A stretch of 64,000 bases of DNA from the NCBI GenBank assembly GCA_951394045.1, contig OX595990.1, forward strand, positions 2,782,549 to 2,846,548, in the 5' to 3' direction. The notes under the pieces are model-generated. The model did no database searches. It had not been told where the DNA came from and was given only the letters and a program-made list of their open reading frames with translations. Within the stretch, counting starts at the first letter, position 1, and the number at the start of each line of letters is the position of its first letter. The stretch comes from Nitzschia sp. DOCU1. Lineage: Eukaryota; Bacillariophyta; Bacillariophyceae; Bacillariales; Bacillariaceae. The translations under genes were made by a program, and so were the position numbers. Positions 1-10,329 of the stretch are shown here, one piece after another.

Positions 1-795
1 ATGCACCGTCTTGAAATTCAGAAACTGGAAAAGGTGATTGGAAGCAGTGAGACACAAAATCAGGAAATCAAACGACGATGGGAAGAAGAGATTGTCACAC
101 GACGAGAAAGACGCGTTGACCAGAAGAAAAAGAAGGATGACGAGACAAATGATCCCGAACAACAGGTTCAGCTGACAGGGCTCATTGGCGTGCTCGAAAA
201 TAGCCAAACAAATCATCAGGATGAGATTTCACGGCTTACAACCGAACTCTTGGCTGTCAAAAAAGAGAAGGACAAAGCAATTTTAAAGCTTGAGCAAGAG
301 GTTAAAGCACTTCAAGTGCGCAAGGAAGATGGCCCTGAAGCAATCAGCAGAGCCATTCAGCCCCGCATTTTACAAAGGCAGCTCGACAATGAACTCGTTG
401 CACATTCACAAAGGGTGGAGGAGTTTGATAGTATTCGTGCAAGCCTTAATGCTCTCATTGCCGAGACCTGCGTTCTACCTCGATATGTTTCAGAGCGAGA
501 AATGAAGCGAGTGATCGAACAACAAGAGCGCGGAGGAAAGATGAATCAGCTGATTGACACCTTAGCATACCTCTTCCAGGAGGAAGGAGAGTCACAACGT
601 AGCCGAAGCCAGAAAGCGTTTGCTCTAGTCGAGGAGTACATTAGCAGAACCGAGCCCAACCGAATGCTTTCAGAACTGAGAAACCGACTGGAAAAATTGA
701 GTCTTCAGACTTCTTGCTACCAAGAAGAACTTCGAGAGAAATCTTATTGCAAACGTTGCGCCATCCGCGATTCCGCCGCTCAAAAACGTCGATAG
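1..795 (+). CDS. Coiled-coil protein, probably 5'-truncated by the window edge
   Basis: An open frame of 264 codons begins with ATG at the first base of the window and ends with TAG at 793-795, so the true start may lie upstream. The protein is rich in Glu, Lys, Gln and Arg, with long stretches of heptad-like hydrophobic spacing (about residues 1-115 and 125-240), which predicts an extended alpha-helical coiled coil. The tail carries a CKRC pair and is basic. I see no enzyme motif, signal peptide or membrane segment. It could be the C-terminal end of a larger structural or cytoskeletal protein. I do not recognise the family, and coiled coils match many unrelated proteins, so no function is assigned. 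Confidence 0.5.
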   Translation: MHRLEIQKLEKVIGSSETQNQEIKRRWEEEIVTRRERRVDQKKKKDDETNDPEQQVQLTGLIGVLENSQTNHQDEISRLTTELLAVKKEKDKAILKLEQEVKALQVRKEDGPEAISRAIQPRILQRQLDNELVAHSQRVEEFDSIRASLNALIAETCVLPRYVSEREMKRVIEQQERGGKMNQLIDTLAYLFQEEGESQRSRSQKAFALVEEYISRTEPNRMLSELRNRLEKLSLQTSCYQEELREKSYCKRCAIRDSAAQKRR

Positions 796-1691
796 ACTCA
801 AACGCGTACTTCAGACTCATAAGATGCATCATGCTCATCTTCGTAGGATGCAACGACGGAATGTCGCCCTGCGTTATTTTCTCGAGTGCCTGCGTTTCTC
901 GACGTCGATCGGTTGGCCGATCTGGGTTCACGTGTCTTCAATTTGTGGTGTTTTTCTGTTCATGCAGACGCCTTTTATCTAACAAAGTTATGCATTAGTC
1001 ATATAGAGCGACAAACAAGTACTGTATCTGTGGCCAGCTACTACTAGTTGCCCTCCTACGTAGCCGCTGTTGCTCCGGCGAACGAAGAGATCGATCGTCG
1101 AGGTAGTTACTAACTGGATTGTGCGCCCTCTTCGCTGCTTAAACATAGCTAGTTTACTCCTATAATGAAGGGTTGACCTGCCGCCAGGTTAAGAAACCGT
1201 ACTACTACTAGTCGCTAAGAGCATCATAGATGACGACTGAATACATAGTTATGTTTGCTTCGCACCACGGCGGTCGGAAAATCTCTCTTGGCATATCTTT
1301 CGTCCGTTTGTCTTCCGTTTGACGCATGCTATGTATTACGACATGATAGAGCTTGGGTGACGCAAGCTGGATCTGTTCTTTTTCGAGATATTTAATTAAC
1401 GATGAGTGTCAGGCGGCTCATCAAAATCTTCCAGCCGAACGCTTCTCGTTCAGTTTTTCTGATTGATTCGATTCTCATCCTTGTCTTCTCTGGCGGCATC
1501 TTTCAAAGAAATCGGCGAAACTGCTGCCGAGAAAGTATCTTCTGTTTGCTAATATCATGCCGTTTGGAAGAATCCTGGAATCACGAAAATACGAAGCCGC
1601 ATCAAAACACCAGAGACGACTCGCTATCTCTGTTGCAGTCCCATAAAACGAAACTATCGTCAAGAGAAACGCATCAGCCACAAGAATCATC
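796..1691. other. Non-coding stretch, repeat-rich
   Basis: No convincing gene. It contains CTAGTAGT/ACTACTAG microrepeats. The segment near 1087-1144 (ATCGATCGTCGAGGTAG, then GTGCGCCCTCTTCGCTGCTTAA) resembles repeats near 42374 and 42579. Confidence 0.5.
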
Positions 1692-2136
1692 ATGTCGGAC
1701 AAGCTATCCCGCCACACCAACGCAGTCAACCTAGCACGTCGATACTCGGTTCAAAACGAGAATGATCTCATGCAGGTAAGTTAATATAAAAGACAAAGAT
1801 CTAATTTTGGCATGATGCTCAACATCACGATCTTACTTTCTCTACAATCCTCCCGATACAGGAGAACTTTTTCGAAGAAGGTAAGCACTTCCAATGCTCG
1901 ATCTCGGGATTTCAGTGAAATCCATGCAACTCACCATGTTGTTGTTCGTCTCGGCTATGACAGAGGAGCCTCCCATGAAACCCAAAGTATACGACCATGC
2001 AACTTGCGAGGAATTGAGCCACCATCTTCTTCATCCCAAGAATCTTCCACCAGAATGCAAGAAGTTCCAAGATGTCCTCACGTATCTCAAGAGCCACGAC
2101 ACCGACACTACTCATGGTACCCAGATCTTGAGTTAA
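1692..2136 (+). CDS. Small three-exon hypothetical protein with a 19-nt microexon
   Basis: Proposed exons are 1692-1775, 1862-1880 and 1964-2136, giving 91 residues. Exon 1 starts with ATG and ends at CAG|GTAAGT. The middle exon is only 19 nt, bounded by ATACAG and GAAG|GTAAGC. The last exon follows GACAG and ends at TAA. Introns are 86 and 83 nt, the usual size in this window, and the frame stays open across both. An alternative acceptor at 1915 would leave a 35-nt intron, which seems too short. The product is hydrophilic and acidic in the middle, with no signal peptide and no motif I recognise. The gene model is inferred from splice signals and frame only, so confidence is moderate to low. 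Confidence 0.4.
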
Positions 2137-2569
2137 GCGAGTTTTGAGAGTGGAATCAGCCAGCACCATTGCTGCTGTTTGCATTTCAATAGGAGAGATA
2201 TCGTTGCTGATTCTTGCCATTGGCTGTATAACCTCCAGTCTAGAAATAGTTGAGCACTTGTATCGGAAGAACACTACGACCGCCTGTAGCGTATCGGAAG
2301 GTAGGTTCAACATAATGAATAGGTTTATATATGCAAGAACACCAGTAGGTTGTGTGAAATGATCTAATATCGATAAAGGGATCTATTGAGCACGAATATG
2401 TCCCGATTCGGCTCTCAAGTATAGCATACAAGGATCAAGGCTGAATAGTATGAAGTCCCAGTGGGAGAGTATGGCGCCGCTACTATCATCACGGATAGCA
2501 TCGAGGATAGTGCAGCGAAGCACCAATGCAGTGGTCTAGTCATATAGCAGTTTTGTGTACCTGTCCACC
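2137..2569. other. Intergenic, nothing recognised
   Basis: No open frame with support. Lies between the small gene ending at 2136 and the 3' end of the minus-strand RDRIRCY gene. Confidence 0.5.
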
Positions 2570-3687
2570 TCAGATATTGTCTGGTACAACAATTTCACCT
2601 TCGTCCTCTACACGAAGGTCATCTTCACTCAAGAGCCCAGCCTTGCGAGCGGCATAGCCAACTGTGACGCCTCGCTTCTTGGCCGACTGGACGTAGCTCT
2701 TGAAGTAACAACGGATGCGGTCTCGTACAGTCACAAAGTTGAACTCTACTTCATCAAAAATGTAGCCGTGTTCGGCTGCAATCTCGAGAAGCTGCTCCGT
2801 GAGTCGATTGTTGTACTGCTTCTGCTGTACGGTGTAGTTGAGCGCAGAGTGACGTAGGTACTCATCGCGATTCGCAATCAAGAAGGCCTCCAACTCTGCG
2901 AGCGTTAACAAGAATCGTGTAAGTATCAATCGTAACTAACAGCCTTCAGCAATCAACGACCATTGCACGTACCTGGATAGTTCTTCCAAGAGAACTTCTT
3001 TCTACCGATAGTCTTGATCTTTGACCCCTTCGCAAGAGCAGCTTGAAGTGCCTTCTTCCGGTATCCCTTAACGTCTACACTGACTGGAGGTAACTGAGGC
3101 AACTTTGGTAGTTTGAGATGATCTCGTTTCACCTTTTGGGCAAGCTTCAAACTAGCCCTACGGATTGGACGGCCTCTTCCGATTGGAGTGCAGTTAGGAG
3201 AGATTAGCGCCGGCAATCCCAGCGTGAGACTCTCATGGTGTTCTTCATTGAACTTCTTCGGTGTCAACAGGCTGGTGTGAAGGGGAGAGTCGCCGATAGA
3301 GACTGTGCGGACTCTGCTCCACTTGAAGCGATCATCAGTATGAGTGGGAGACTGACTCAGCTCTCGGGATGCAGCACGCACGTTCTCTTCGTTGCTAGCG
3401 TGGGAATTTCGTGAGGCATCGTCCATGCTGCAGTTATCGGCTTCGTCATCGAAGACAAAGGCGTTGTTCTTGAGTTCGTTTGAAACGATATTGGACATGG
3501 AGAGCAACAACTGGGCTGCATCGTCTTCGGTATCATTCCGATGGGAAAGAAGGGTGACGCACTGCGCTCCAATGGCGGAATCCTTGGGGTTCTCGGGCAT
3601 CTTGGGAGCTAGATGCCAATGCCGTCCAACTACCTCTCTCTTGAGGGATCGATCCAAGCGGCACTTCAGTGCGATAGTAGGAGTCAT
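2570..3687 (-). CDS. Diatom-type RDRIRCY-motif protein, copy 1
   Basis: Two exons, 3687-2973 and 2895-2570, joined across a 77-nt GT-AG intron (phase 1), give about 346 residues. The N-terminal two thirds is Ser/Asp-rich and probably disordered, with basic patches. The conserved C-terminal block begins KKFSWKNYP at the splice junction, continues ELEAFLIANRDEYLRHSALN and YTVQQKQYNNRLTEQLLEIA, and ends FVTVRDRIRCYFKSYVQS. A second copy of this block is encoded 2 kb away at 5597-6445, so the pair are paralogues. I recall this block as recurrent in diatom proteins of unknown function; its basic helical look suggests nucleic-acid or protein binding, but that is a guess. The start is the first ATG in frame. 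Confidence 0.75.
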
Positions 3688-5596
3688 GGTGTAAGTTTGC
3701 GGTGGTTTTAAAGTGGGGGTGATGTTCTCAATCCGATAGGATCACAATCAATCTTGATTCCTTGCTGCAATGCTTGAGTTTTTGTGAAACGAGCGTACGT
3801 TCTATCACAGAACAAGTCGGTTGTCAAACCACACCCGCTTCCGATGCGATGCGATGCCGATCGGAATGGTATCTTGATTCCGTAGAATCAAGCAACGTAG
3901 AAATCGTACTGAAATGAACGTGCAAGATGCATGACTCGTGATAAGAGTGTCACACGATCCTTTTGGAGGCAGTCGACCTTCCCTCTTCTATTTCCCAAGC
4001 AGGAAACAGGCGTGTCAGAGGCATTCCTTCCCCCCAAATGGTGCCCTCTTTTCCCGCAACACGCGTTGAGACTAGGAAGAGCTCTTATCGCGAGATTGTC
4101 AAGTTCAAGTTTTCGCTTTTGCGAATGGCATCCCGCCACGATGTGTGTCGACATCGGTGGGAGATTTTATCGATCGGCATGCAAATCTGCCACCAGATAG
4201 AACCTGACCTTCGACTCGTGTCTGTTCTGTGAGGTCCACGCTTCTGTTTCTTGTACACCAGCAGGCTGATTCCGGGCTGATTGGACTCCATTACTTATGG
4301 TCCTTTCTGGAAAGTGTCACCGTTGAATACCGGGCACCCGAATTATGAAGGTTCTCCACCTTGGATTGATCGAGCTCTACAACTTGGTAAATAAAGAGGG
4401 ATTTTGCTAAATTCTATCGTACGACATTCAACACGTATTGCCCTGTTTACCGACCTTCGTAGCTCGTAAGAAACCAGAAGATGATGTCAGCTCGCGAACG
4501 GTCACATCTAGGTGTTCGCCGTTCGGCGGGGGGCCGAGATCATCCGTGACAGCAATCGAAAAAGAACATCTCTATCCATAGCATCGGCATCTGCCGCTGA
4601 TGTTACTTTGTAATGTAGTATACGGCTCCGTTATCATGAGTTTGATTGATTTCATCTACTGGATGGGGTATTGGAGATATCATTTCGGGTTGGAGAGTAG
4701 GACAGACCCAATAAGGCGAGACCGTCCTCTACCCCCCCCCCCCCGCCGCCAGCACCAGCACCAGCACCATCGAGGACGACTTCTTTCCAACATTAGGATC
4801 AGGCTCTTGAATAATATATCTCAAAACTTAGTAGATTCAAGTGACGAGATTATTCTTATGGCTAGCTATTTGTAAGGAAATCGTTTGGTACGAATAGAAA
4901 CGAGTACTATGATGATAGATAGACTACCGGGAAAAATGCGTTCCATCGGCGGCACGATTCTGACGCACTTGGCTGCTTCTTCTTGCTTCGGCGCGGAAGA
5001 AGTTGGTGCCCAATCGATTACATCATCGACCTGTTCGCCGCCATGGTACGTACCGCCAGTACCAATTCCGATAGTTCTACCTTGGGTCTCATTAATTCCA
5101 AAAGATGTACGTAATTTGTGGTAGATTCTCTACTTACGATCCTTCTGCTAAGGAATCGCTACCGAGACGTGCTCCGAACAGAACAATATAACCAAAATTT
5201 AACGCTTGAAAGTGAATACGTAAGTTCATTGGAGATTCCGATTTTCAGAACTGTTGCCAACCCATCTATCGGAATCATTTTTCTGTCAGATTCTACGCAT
5301 CGGGCTACCGAAAGCTTTCTTTCGCGTGTCCTGGCCGTAATATCGGCACTTTTTTGACGCCCCATCATCAGAAAACGGTGCCACAGTCAAGAAAGATTTT
5401 AACCTTGCAAGTAGCCAGTGGAGTATCATCAGCGGCGAGAGCCATGTATGAAAGACAGAGGATCACTGGAATAGTTACTTGAAAGAATCGTAGTCTCCTC
5501 GAATCTCCATTCACCACAGCAAACCGATAACTTCCTACCACGGAACATTTACTCCAAAATCCGATATCGCCCACTTTCTCCGGAGCAAACGTTAGA
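3688..5596. other. Long intergenic region between the two RDRIRCY paralogues
   Basis: The two paralogues are divergently transcribed from here. I see no supported gene. Notable features are a run of 13 C at 4732-4744, followed by CCAGCA-type repeats, and generally low-complexity sequence. Confidence 0.5.
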
Positions 5597-6445
5597 ATGA
5601 TCGATCTCAGAATACAAGTCGATGAAGAAGCTGCTGCCAAGTTACTCTGGCAAGTCAAGGCGATTGCGACAAAGGAGTTCGAAAGTCTAACTTTCGATTC
5701 TAGGCAGAACATCTTTACAAATGACGTCGTCTCGGTTACTTCCGAAGATTCCGCTCAAGTTTACGAACTATCCGATCGGCGGAAACGAACTGTTTCTATC
5801 GAATCGATGGAGATGCTGTCCACACCAGCAGTCTCTCCCAAGCTGTCCTCCAAGACTATATCTCTCATTGACCCCAGCGTCACTGACTCTCCGGGTGCTG
5901 GGAGCTATGAGGACTTTGCCCTGTTCAAACGTGTGACATCACCATCGTCGGATGATTCGTTGTCTGCTGCTTCCTTGACATCAAGCCCCACGGTCCTGAT
6001 CACTCAGAAGTATGGAAAGCGAAAGCGAGAGAGCTATGTCGGTCTCGCAACCAAGGGGGGCAGCATTCGAGCTACGCTCCGGAAGAAGTTTTCTTGGAAG
6101 CAATTTCCTGAGGTAAGTGCGTGTTTCAGCGTAAATGCGCGAACCGCCGCGGGCCGAGCTCGATGCATACCAGTTCTCGTTGCTAACCCACATCCTATGC
6201 TTGCTATTGTCATACAGTTGGAGGAATATCTCATTTCTAACCAGGATGAGTACTTTGAGTTCTCCTCTCGCAACTACACCGCAGAGCAGAGGAAGTACAA
6301 CAATGGCTTGACTCGCGGGCTCTTGGACTTGGCCGCAGAAGAGGGCTATGTCTTTGAAGAGTTCACGTTCTCAATGGTCCGAGATCGAATTCGTTGCTAC
6401 TACAAGTCTCATTCGCAGTCTTGCAAGAAGAAGCGAAGACGATAG
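5597..6445 (+). CDS. Diatom-type RDRIRCY-motif protein, copy 2
   Basis: Two exons, 5597-6112 and 6218-6445, flank a 105-nt GT-AG intron (phase 0), giving 247 residues. The intron length is a multiple of three and contains no in-frame stop, so an unspliced message would still be open. The product has an acidic/hydrophobic N-terminal helix (EEAAAKLLWQVKAI), a Ser/Thr/Pro-rich middle, and the conserved C-terminal block: KKFSWKQFPE before the intron, LEEYLISNQDEYFEFSSRN after it, and MVRDRIRCYYKSHSQS near the end, finishing with a Lys/Arg tail. It is the divergent neighbour and paralogue of the gene at 2570-3687. Function is unknown. Start is the first ATG of the frame. Confidence 0.75.
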   Translation: MIDLRIQVDEEAAAKLLWQVKAIATKEFESLTFDSRQNIFTNDVVSVTSEDSAQVYELSDRRKRTVSIESMEMLSTPAVSPKLSSKTISLIDPSVTDSPGAGSYEDFALFKRVTSPSSDDSLSAASLTSSPTVLITQKYGKRKRESYVGLATKGGSIRATLRKKFSWKQFPEVSACFSVNARTAAGRARCIPVLVANPHPMLAIVIQLEEYLISNQDEYFEFSSRNYTAEQRKYNNGLTRGLLDLAAEEGYVFEEFTFSMVRDRIRCYYKSHSQSCKKKRRR

Positions 6446-6699
6446 GCCAAGGATCATACTACAGGGACCGGACAATGAGTTGGAAACACAACCTACTATT
6501 GCACGAATGTACATAAGAATCGCGCTCATTTTGATAGCCCACAATTAAGGGGATTTTGAAAGACGGAAGGAGTAAGCTACGTTTTATAGAGCGCTTCATA
6601 TTCTATACAATAAGCGTCTACGCCATCTAGTTCTAGTAGTGTGTGCCCAAAGTGCCTTGCCCCGGCGGAAAGCGGCGACTTATTCCAACACGATTACGC

Positions 6700-9600
6700 T
6701 TATGTTGCCAGCTTCTTCTCTTCCTTCAACTCCTCATATCCCAACGAGTTTTTCTTCTTGCTCTTGGATGATTTGCCATCTTTCTTCTCCTTGCCACGGA
6801 TGATACGCCGTGCCATCGCCCTGCATTCTTCAAGCTGCGTCCGAATTTCCTTTGGATGAACACTGAGATCTTCTTCCGGTGGCGTTTCCGAGTATGGCAA
6901 GAGCCCTTCCTCTGTCACAACACGAAGACCCCCGGACTCTCCAACCAAGGATACAACTGTGCGCCCGACCTTTTCTAGGGACTTTGCTACGCGCTCGTCC
7001 TTTACAATGCACTTCTTAGCAGGCCACCAAGGATATTCCTCGACCTTGGCAAGACAAAATTTGTCGGTAAATGTAACATGAGTCCAAACTTCCGAGGGCT
7101 CCAGGCTGCTGCCCTTACTGGACTTCTTTCGCAAGGATGATGCTTTCTCCCACGATTCTATCGCCTCCATAAAGGCCTCCTGCTCATCTTCCAGTTTCTC
7201 GAGCTTCCGAGACGCTTTCGAACAGAAGCCTGCAACCAGAGCACCGAGCTTGGAGATAGTCTTACACTTTTTGACCGCCGCGATCCAGTCTGTCCGAGTG
7301 GCATCTTCTTGGCCGTCCAAGCAGCTATTCAGAAGGACGCCTTCGAAAGAAAGGACAGAGGACAAGCCCGCTTCAGATTGTTGCTTCTGGGCCTCCTCCT
7401 CGGGTTCTTGGTCGTCTTCGTCCATTTCTTCTTCTTCATCATCATCGTCATCCTCGTAGCCACCGTGTTTTTCGAGAATCTCTAATGCGGCGGTCTTGCA
7501 AGCACCGGCGGCCTCTGGATGGAACTGCAGAAGAGCCTCCCGAAGCTCGGCCACGACAGCTCCTTGTTGCGCCTTTCGAGCAGCCGCAATCGCTTCCACC
7601 ACCAACTGACGAATCTTACTGTGGGCCTTCGCAGGGAGTCGATTCAAACGATATACTAACTTCTTCCATGCCTGCTGAATTTGTTGCTCTTCATTCTCGT
7701 TGTCAGGACTTTCCGACATATTGTCGTCGGCCTCGATGGCATCTTGCGCTGCCATGGCGAGTCCCGACATTTCGAACACTCGTTGTTCGAGTTGCAGGAT
7801 TGGTTGCTTTATCGCAAGGAGAAATGTAGTGTTAGAAGGAGCAATCCGGCAAAAACTGGGTGGGTCACACTCTTGCCTTACCTTCATCATGGTCAAGATC
7901 TGGAACACCGTCATTGTAGACGGCGAGTCCGAGTCCCCGTTCTCCTGCCGTTGCTTCTTGGTTTCGCTGCCTGCATCCGGCGAAGACTTGGAAGTAGATG
8001 AGGGACCCTGGTCGTCGATCTGCGGTGGGCTTAATGTGTGCCAAGAGTGCGCGGCAGTCTCCAAGTTGGCAATCCAGGTCTTTCGATCAGCCTCCCACGC
8101 CGCCAGACGTTGCACGCGCTCTTCCAGTTCCAAAAGATCCCAAACAATGGATCCAATAACCCCCGTTCCGTCTACATTACCAGTGGACCACATCTTGCTG
8201 CATTTGAGGCGTGGGTACTTTTCCTCATCAGCGTCTTCTTCTTCCTTCTTCTGCGCATCTCGTCGGGTGGTTCGTCGGCGCTGAGTCTGCTCATCTTGGC
8301 GATCAAATTCACGCAACATTTCTAGCCCTGTGGCGACCTCCAAGTCTGGTTTGGGTGGCTCGGCTTTGCCTGCCACCAGCTTCTCTAGATTGTCAATCTC
8401 ACTCTGCAAATCGAAAAACTCCTGCTCCGATTGGGCTGCCAGTCGTCCACTCTTGCGTCCAACTTCACACTTCAGCTTGGCATTCTCAAAGCGGCGCTGT
8501 AGGTCACGCTTGTCCTTGAGGAGAGCCTTCTGGTCATTCAACGCCTTAATGTCATCATCAACAGTCTTGACTGCCGGCTCAAGACCTTCTTTCAAGCCAC
8601 ACTCCCGCTTTCCGCGGACATCGAGAGATTCGAGATATTTCTCTAGAACCGATCGTTTGTTGATGGCATGCCAAGTAGTTCGATAAATTTCCAACCCACC
8701 TGGAGTCGAGAAGGAGGCCTGCGACGGTAGCGCCTTTCCTCTTTGTGCAACGTAAACGTGTTTCGGATCATTCCAAAAGTGATAATATGCGTTAAAGTTG
8801 CGATCTTCCCCAATCGCTTCTGTCCTAATTCGCTGGCTTCGGCAGGCTCTATCATAAGCATCAGTTGCTCGTTGCTGGGCTCGACGTGCCGACTCGAGTT
8901 GTGCGTCGGTTACAGACGCCAACTTCGTGTTGCTTCTAGTTGCTTTCTCACCACTATCTTCTTTATCCTTCTCCTCGTTTTGCTCCTTTCTGCGCTGATT
9001 CTGAAGCTTCCTAAAGTGAGCATCGGCCTCGCGTTTCCGCTTAAGTAGCTCATAGGTCTCTGACAAGCGTTCATCCATTTCCGTTTCACAACTTTGTTGC
9101 GTTGCCAAAATATCGTCCACCAGAGCTTTGAGCAGCGTCAGGAGTTCTTCAGCGCTGAGCATCCAAGGATCATTGGCGTAAAGCTTGGTTTGAATCTTTT
9201 CGAGTGGCCCTTGCAAGTAAAAGTTGGAAGTTCGCACTATCGGTGGATCCAACAGGGCCTCGTCCTTGGGTTCATCCGTCACTCCCAAAAGATACTCTAC
9301 ATCAACGCCTAGGCCTGGTAGCGCACTTGAATCCAAAGATGCCTCGGTCGTGTAATAACGATCCATTGCGTCCATGTACAGCATCAAGACCTCCGACCAG
9401 CTGGCTGGGGTTAGCGCGGTCTGCAGCTCCTTTGGGACCAAGTGTTGAAGTGCAACAACGAACAGATGGGTCATCAAGGGCGGTATCATGCGACACTTCT
9501 TTGACACGCCACGTAGAACTTGTTGAATACACTCTAGCCATTGCTCCAAGGTGAATGGTGCAACAACATCCTTGTTCTGCGGAAACCGTCCCCAACCGAC

Positions 9601-10329
9601 ATCCCCTCGGAAGAAATGATAGACATGAAAGGCATCATCCAACAAGCCACAGCCCATGGTATCCGACTTGCAGGCAGCTGCAAATTCCGGCAACACTAGA
9701 GGTATAGCCGGTCGCGCAGGCAAGGAAACAGACACTTTGAGCTCCTTGTCCTCGGCAATCAACTCCAGATCGTCCATAGGAAACTTTCGTTTGCGGATGC
9801 GCTCGAGCCGTTCTTTTTCCTTTGCCTCTAGACGCTCCTTTTCACGGATAGCCGCCAGTTGCTCTTTCGTGAGCTGCTTCTTTTCTACGACTTTGGCCTG
9901 TTTCTTTTTGGAGGAAGATTTCTTCTTTTTGACATCCGGATGGATCTTAAAGGAAGCTTTGATTTTGAGAAACCGCTTGTTTGCCACACCGGTCTTGAGT
10001 GTACGCAACATTATCTGCTTAAGCTTATCCTCAGGAACTTCGGGATGGTTTGCAAGAATGTACTTTTGAATGGCGATTTGAGACGACCCCGTCCGGTCAT
10101 TCATAGCTTCAATGGCTTTCTGCACCAGTGCCATGTACGAGATTTTGGGTGACGAAGGAGTCTTTCCTGGGGTCGACGACGACGACGGCTTTTTGGAGGG
10201 AGTCTTCTTGGCGGGGGTTTTGGTGGCCGATTCCTTGCTCTTATCGCCACCATTTTCGGTGACTTCCTCGGCCTCCTCGGGAGACTCACTTTCCTCGTCT
10301 TCGGTTTCGGTGCCACTACTGCTGTTCAT
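6700..10329 (-). CDS. H15-DDT-WHIM-PWWP chromatin protein (remodelling-factor subunit type)
   Basis: Encodes about 1184 residues after removal of a 75-nt in-frame intron (7807-7881; GTAAGG...AAAG, with a CTAAC branch-like site). Visible domains: an acidic N-terminus, a linker-histone H15-like winged helix (about 61-131), a Lys-rich charged helix, a DDT-like domain (about 224-298), a WHIM1-like helix (DPWMLSAEELL, about 388-410), a WSD/WHIM3-like segment (about 505-575, NFNAYYHFW), coiled coils, a highly acidic stretch, and a C-terminal PWWP-like domain (VEEYPWWPAKKC). DDT/WHIM proteins (ACF1, WSTF, RSF1 and plant DDT-WHIM classes) pair with ISWI ATPases, so a nuclear chromatin role is likely; that is inference. 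The start is uncertain: the frame is open upstream but has no nearby good ATG, and an ATG|GTAGGT at 10627-10619 could be a start-codon-only exon. Confidence 0.8.
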   Translation of the reverse strand: MNSSSGTETEDEESESPEEAEEVTENGGDKSKESATKTPAKKTPSKKPSSSSTPGKTPSSPKISYMALVQKAIEAMNDRTGSSQIAIQKYILANHPEVPEDKLKQIMLRTLKTGVANKRFLKIKASFKIHPDVKKKKSSSKKKQAKVVEKKQLTKEQLAAIREKERLEAKEKERLERIRKRKFPMDDLELIAEDKELKVSVSLPARPAIPLVLPEFAAACKSDTMGCGLLDDAFHVYHFFRGDVGWGRFPQNKDVVAPFTLEQWLECIQQVLRGVSKKCRMIPPLMTHLFVVALQHLVPKELQTALTPASWSEVLMLYMDAMDRYYTTEASLDSSALPGLGVDVEYLLGVTDEPKDEALLDPPIVRTSNFYLQGPLEKIQTKLYANDPWMLSAEELLTLLKALVDDILATQQSCETEMDERLSETYELLKRKREADAHFRKLQNQRRKEQNEEKDKEDSGEKATRSNTKLASVTDAQLESARRAQQRATDAYDRACRSQRIRTEAIGEDRNFNAYYHFWNDPKHVYVAQRGKALPSQASFSTPGGLEIYRTTWHAINKRSVLEKYLESLDVRGKRECGLKEGLEPAVKTVDDDIKALNDQKALLKDKRDLQRRFENAKLKCEVGRKSGRLAAQSEQEFFDLQSEIDNLEKLVAGKAEPPKPDLEVATGLEMLREFDRQDEQTQRRRTTRRDAQKKEEEDADEEKYPRLKCSKMWSTGNVDGTGVIGSIVWDLLELEERVQRLAAWEADRKTWIANLETAAHSWHTLSPPQIDDQGPSSTSKSSPDAGSETKKQRQENGDSDSPSTMTVFQILTMMKVRQECDPPSFCRIAPSNTTFLLAIKQPILQLEQRVFEMSGLAMAAQDAIEADDNMSESPDNENEEQQIQQAWKKLVYRLNRLPAKAHSKIRQLVVEAIAAARKAQQGAVVAELREALLQFHPEAAGACKTAALEILEKHGGYEDDDDDEEEEMDEDDQEPEEEAQKQQSEAGLSSVLSFEGVLLNSCLDGQEDATRTDWIAAVKKCKTISKLGALVAGFCSKASRKLEKLEDEQEAFMEAIESWEKASSLRKKSSKGSSLEPSEVWTHVTFTDKFCLAKVEEYPWWPAKKCIVKDERVAKSLEKVGRTVVSLVGESGGLRVVTEEGLLPYSETPPEEDLSVHPKEIRTQLEECRAMARRIIRGKEKKDGKSSKSKKKNSLGYEELKEEKKLAT

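Noticed and set aside
1881..1915. Alternative 35-nt intron in the small three-exon gene
   Set aside because: Too short for this genome; the downstream acceptor gives a normal 83-nt intron with the frame kept.
4732..4744. C13 run as a functional element
   Set aside because: Isolated homopolymer next to CAGCAC repeats in intergenic DNA; slippage is sufficient explanation.
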